DNA of 6,809 bases from Bacillota bacterium (lineage in GTDB: Bacteria > Bacillota > Clostridia > Tissierellales > Sporanaerobacteraceae). The stretch lies in assembly GCA_029779375.1 (NCBI GenBank), contig JAKPAR010000299.1, positions 1 to 6,809 of the forward strand, written 5' to 3'. How positions within the stretch are numbered: the first letter of the stretch is position 1; every line of letters starts with the position of its first letter. Position numbers and translations under genes: made by a program. The notes under the pieces are model-generated. The model was given only the letters and a program-made list of their open reading frames with translations, was not told where the DNA came from and made no database searches. Of this stretch, positions 4,988 to 6,809 are shown piece after piece.

Positions 4988-5782
4988 ATGAGGGCTATGT
5001 GGACTGCAGCTACTGGAATGAGGGCTCAACAGCTAAATATAGATACTATTGCCAACAATCTTTCCAATGTAAATACTACAGCTTATAAAACTCAAAGAGC
5101 AGAGTTTAAGGATTTGTTTTATGCCAATATGAAGAGAAGCAATTTGACTGATGAACAAGGCAGACCTGTAAATTTAGAAGTAGGTCATGGAGTGATGCCT
5201 ACTGCTACTAAAAGGGATTTTAGAACTAGTAGTTTTATAGAAACTCAAAATCCATATGATGTGGCTATAGATGGAGAAGGGTTTTTTGCCATAGAACTTC
5301 CCAATGGTGATATTAGATATACAAGAGATGGGAGTTTTAAATTGAGCATAGATGGAGACGAAGGGAAATTGGTGACTTCGGAAGGATATACAGTGCTTAG
5401 TGAGGATGAAGATGAAATAGTTTTTGAAAGTGGCTTGAGGGATATAAATATAGATGAATTTGGATATATAACAGGAAAAGATGAAGATGGAGAAATAGTC
5501 GATATAGGGAGACTTAAATTGGTGAATTTCATGAATCCTGAAGGGCTTGTAGGGGAAGGAATGAATTTATATAGTGCCAGCGAAGCTTCAGGAGAAGAAA
5601 TACCAGTGGAAGCGGAAGAGATGAAATCAAGATTTGTATCAGGATATTTGGAAGCTTCTAATGTTCAAGTGGTAGAAGAAATGGTGAAGATGATTACTGC
5701 TCAAAGAGCCTATGAGATAAATTCCAAGGCAATACAGACTTCAGATGAAATGCTGCAGATAGTTAACAATTTGAAGAGATAA
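4988..5782 (+). CDS. flgG: Flagellar distal rod protein FlgG (FlhP-type)
   Basis: FlgG forms the distal rod that passes through the wall and joins the hook. The 264-residue length is normal. The N-terminal rod domain starts MRAMWTAATGM and holds IDTIANNLSNVNTTAYKT (18-35). DLFYANMKRSN and what follows (42-66) correspond to the FlgG-specific stretch that makes the rod stiff. The core PYDVAIDGEGFFAIELPNG lies at 89-107. The C-terminal helix has VSGYLEASNVQVVEEMVKM and AQRAYEINSKAIQTSDEML (238-256), the classic end of FlgG. The ATG lies 14 bases after flgF, with a GGAG-type Shine-Dalgarno (4973-4976) that overlaps the flgF stop; spacing of about 11 is rather long. It is co-transcribed from the sigma-D promoter at 3905. 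This matches FlhP by synteny and FlgG by sequence. Confidence 0.96.
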   Translation: MRAMWTAATGMRAQQLNIDTIANNLSNVNTTAYKTQRAEFKDLFYANMKRSNLTDEQGRPVNLEVGHGVMPTATKRDFRTSSFIETQNPYDVAIDGEGFFAIELPNGDIRYTRDGSFKLSIDGDEGKLVTSEGYTVLSEDEDEIVFESGLRDINIDEFGYITGKDEDGEIVDIGRLKLVNFMNPEGLVGEGMNLYSASEASGEEIPVEAEEMKSRFVSGYLEASNVQVVEEMVKMITAQRAYEINSKAIQTSDEMLQIVNNLKR

Positions 5783-5795
5783 TTGAGGTGACAAT

Positions 5796-6125
5796 ATGGA
5801 AATTCTTCCAAATGATTTTATCATAAGGCGTACTCCAGATGAGTCTATTTTAGAGAGAAAAATAGAAGGTGCAAAAGAGACCAATAAAGATGAAGAACTT
5901 GTGAATGTATGTAAGGATTTTGAGGCTATTTTCATTCATATGATGATGAAAGAAATGAGAAATACTATACCTGAAGATGGATTTATAGAAAAGAGCACTG
6001 CTACAAAGATATTTGAAGATATGTTTGATGAAGAAATTTCAAAGGAAGTAGCAAAGAAAGGTCAAGGTATAGGTTTAGCTAAAATGCTCTATGAGCAATT
6101 TAAAAGGCAAAATCCAAGCTTGTAA
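5796..6125 (+). CDS. flgJ: FlgJ-type rod-binding (rod cap) protein, without muramidase domain
   Basis: FlgJ caps the growing rod and is needed for rod subunits to assemble. In enterobacteria it has a second domain that cuts peptidoglycan; here the protein is only 109 residues and matches just the N-terminal rod-binding domain. The motif CKDFEAIFIHMMMKEMRNTI lies at 39-58, followed by FEDMFDEEISKEVAKKGQGI (73-92) and GLAKMLYEQF (93-102). Residues 1-35 are a charged, poorly conserved lead. The GAGGTGA Shine-Dalgarno (5785-5791) begins 3 bases after the flgG stop, and the ATG is at good spacing, so it is clearly in the flgF-flgG operon. Single-domain FlgJ proteins are known in many phyla, where a separate enzyme must open the wall; the next gene is a candidate. 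Confidence 0.93.
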   Translation: MEILPNDFIIRRTPDESILERKIEGAKETNKDEELVNVCKDFEAIFIHMMMKEMRNTIPEDGFIEKSTATKIFEDMFDEEISKEVAKKGQGIGLAKMLYEQFKRQNPSL

Positions 6126-6147
6126 TCTTTAAATTGGGGGGTTTTTT

Positions 6148-6809
6148 ATGAGAAGAAAGATTTTATCTTTTCTTCTGCTACTCATGATAGTGGTGGGAGC
6201 CTTTAGTACGGCTTATTGTGAAGTGGGCAAAAAATTGTCAAGAAAAGAAACGGAAAAATTGGTTGAAGAAATAGCAAAAAAGAGAGGAATACCTAGTGTT
6301 ATTTTAAAGGCTATAGCAAATGTAGAGAGTTCTTTTAGACAGTTTACAGACAATGGTACTCCATATACAAGCAGAAGTGGCAATATAGGTATCATGCAAG
6401 TTCATAGTAGGGGCTATGATTCGAATAAACTTAAAAATGATCCTGTATATAATATTGAAGCTGGGGCAGATGTCCTTCTTGCCAAGTGGAGATATGCCAA
6501 TGATAGAATGCCTCAAATAGGAGATATGGATCCAAATACATTGGAAAATTGGTATTTTGCTCTTTGGGCTTACAATGGACTTTTGGAGAGGAATAATCCA
6601 AATGTAAATTCAAATACTTATCAAAACAAAATTTATTCAGTTGCAAAAAAACAATATGGGCAAGATATAGTTCCCATCAATAGAGGAAGTATTCCTTCAA
6701 GAGGAGTACCAAAAAATAAAACTAAAATAAATCCGCCAAAAGAAACTCATAAAGGTGATATCATCATATACAATAAAGGTGACAAGGTGGTTGCTGATGG
6801 GAAAAAATA
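6148..6809 (+). CDS. Secreted SLT-family lytic transglycosylase (3' truncated by window end)
   Basis: This enzyme would cleave the MurNAc-GlcNAc bond of peptidoglycan outside the membrane. The frame is open from the ATG at 6148 to the window edge, giving 220 residues. A signal peptide covers about 1-24 (Arg/Lys start, hydrophobic 5-19). Tyr at -1 to Cys24 makes a lipobox unlikely. The SLT domain runs from about 35 to 165: catalytic Glu60 in ANVESSF, then SGNIGIMQV (77-85, the G-x-x-G-x-M-Q-type motif), NIEAGADVLLAKW and FALWAYNG. Residues from about 185 are a Lys/Pro-rich linker leading to an unrecognised region (KGDIIIYNKGDKV) that continues past the end. A six-G Shine-Dalgarno (6136-6141) lies 6 bases before the ATG. 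Only 22 bases separate it from flgJ and no terminator is seen, so it probably belongs to the same operon. A flagellar role is inferred from position; a general wall hydrolase is the alternative. Confidence 0.92.
   Translation, partial: MRRKILSFLLLLMIVVGAFSTAYCEVGKKLSRKETEKLVEEIAKKRGIPSVILKAIANVESSFRQFTDNGTPYTSRSGNIGIMQVHSRGYDSNKLKNDPVYNIEAGADVLLAKWRYANDRMPQIGDMDPNTLENWYFALWAYNGLLERNNPNVNSNTYQNKIYSVAKKQYGQDIVPINRGSIPSRGVPKNKTKINPPKETHKGDIIIYNKGDKVVADGKK

Noticed and set aside
6126..6147. Terminator or promoter between flgJ and the SLT gene
   Set aside because: The 22-base gap has no inverted repeat. Its T run is not preceded by a stem and is simply the spacer after the six-G ribosome binding site.

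Overview
The window comes from an AT-rich, endospore-forming, flagellated Gram-positive bacterium, most likely a member of the Clostridia. The gene order murA - spoIID - spoIIQ - spoIIID - mreB/mbl-type - flgF/flgG (flhO/flhP-type) follows the murAA-spoIID-spoIIQ-spoIIID-mbl-flhO-flhP order of Bacillus subtilis. The clostridial assignment rests on two protein features: the SpoIIQ keeps a complete M23 zinc site, and the SpoIID carries a Cys/His cluster. I cannot name the genus from sequence alone.

Layout, all on the + strand. Positions 2-424 hold the 3' end of murA (peptidoglycan precursor synthesis). Positions 495-1514 hold spoIID, preceded by a good sigma-E-type promoter and closed by a strong intrinsic terminator. 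Positions 1599-2363 hold spoIIQ, preceded by a good sigma-F-type promoter. Positions 2460-2714 hold spoIIID with a GTG start, closed by a second terminator. Positions 2879-3907 hold an MreB-type actin. Positions 3966-4973, 4988-5782 and 5796-6125 hold a tight rod operon, flgF-flgG-flgJ, behind a near-perfect sigma-D/sigma-28 promoter whose -35 overlaps the mreB stop codon. Positions 6148-6809 begin a secreted SLT-type lytic transglycosylase that runs off the window. No RNA genes, mobile elements or CRISPR are visible.

How the genes work together: the common theme is building and remodelling peptidoglycan. MurA makes precursor and MreB organises side-wall synthesis. SpoIID (mother cell) and SpoIIQ (forespore) act on peptidoglycan at engulfment, and SpoIIID is the mother-cell regulator acting after sigma-E. 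FlgF, FlgG and FlgJ build the flagellar rod that must cross the wall, and the transglycosylase is a candidate for opening it. Programs used at different times (growth, sporulation in two cell compartments, motility) sit head to tail and appear to be separated by their own promoters and terminators.

The most interesting unexplained structure is a 12-bp perfect inverted repeat (433-444 with 487-498) that would bury the spoIID ribosome binding site and start codon, but only in transcripts reading through from murA. The predicted sigma-E transcript begins downstream of the left arm and would escape it. Other points of note are an apparent internal duplication in FlgF, a possible five-codon ORF overlapping the flgF TTG start, and the split of the FlgJ rod-cap and wall-cutting functions into two genes.
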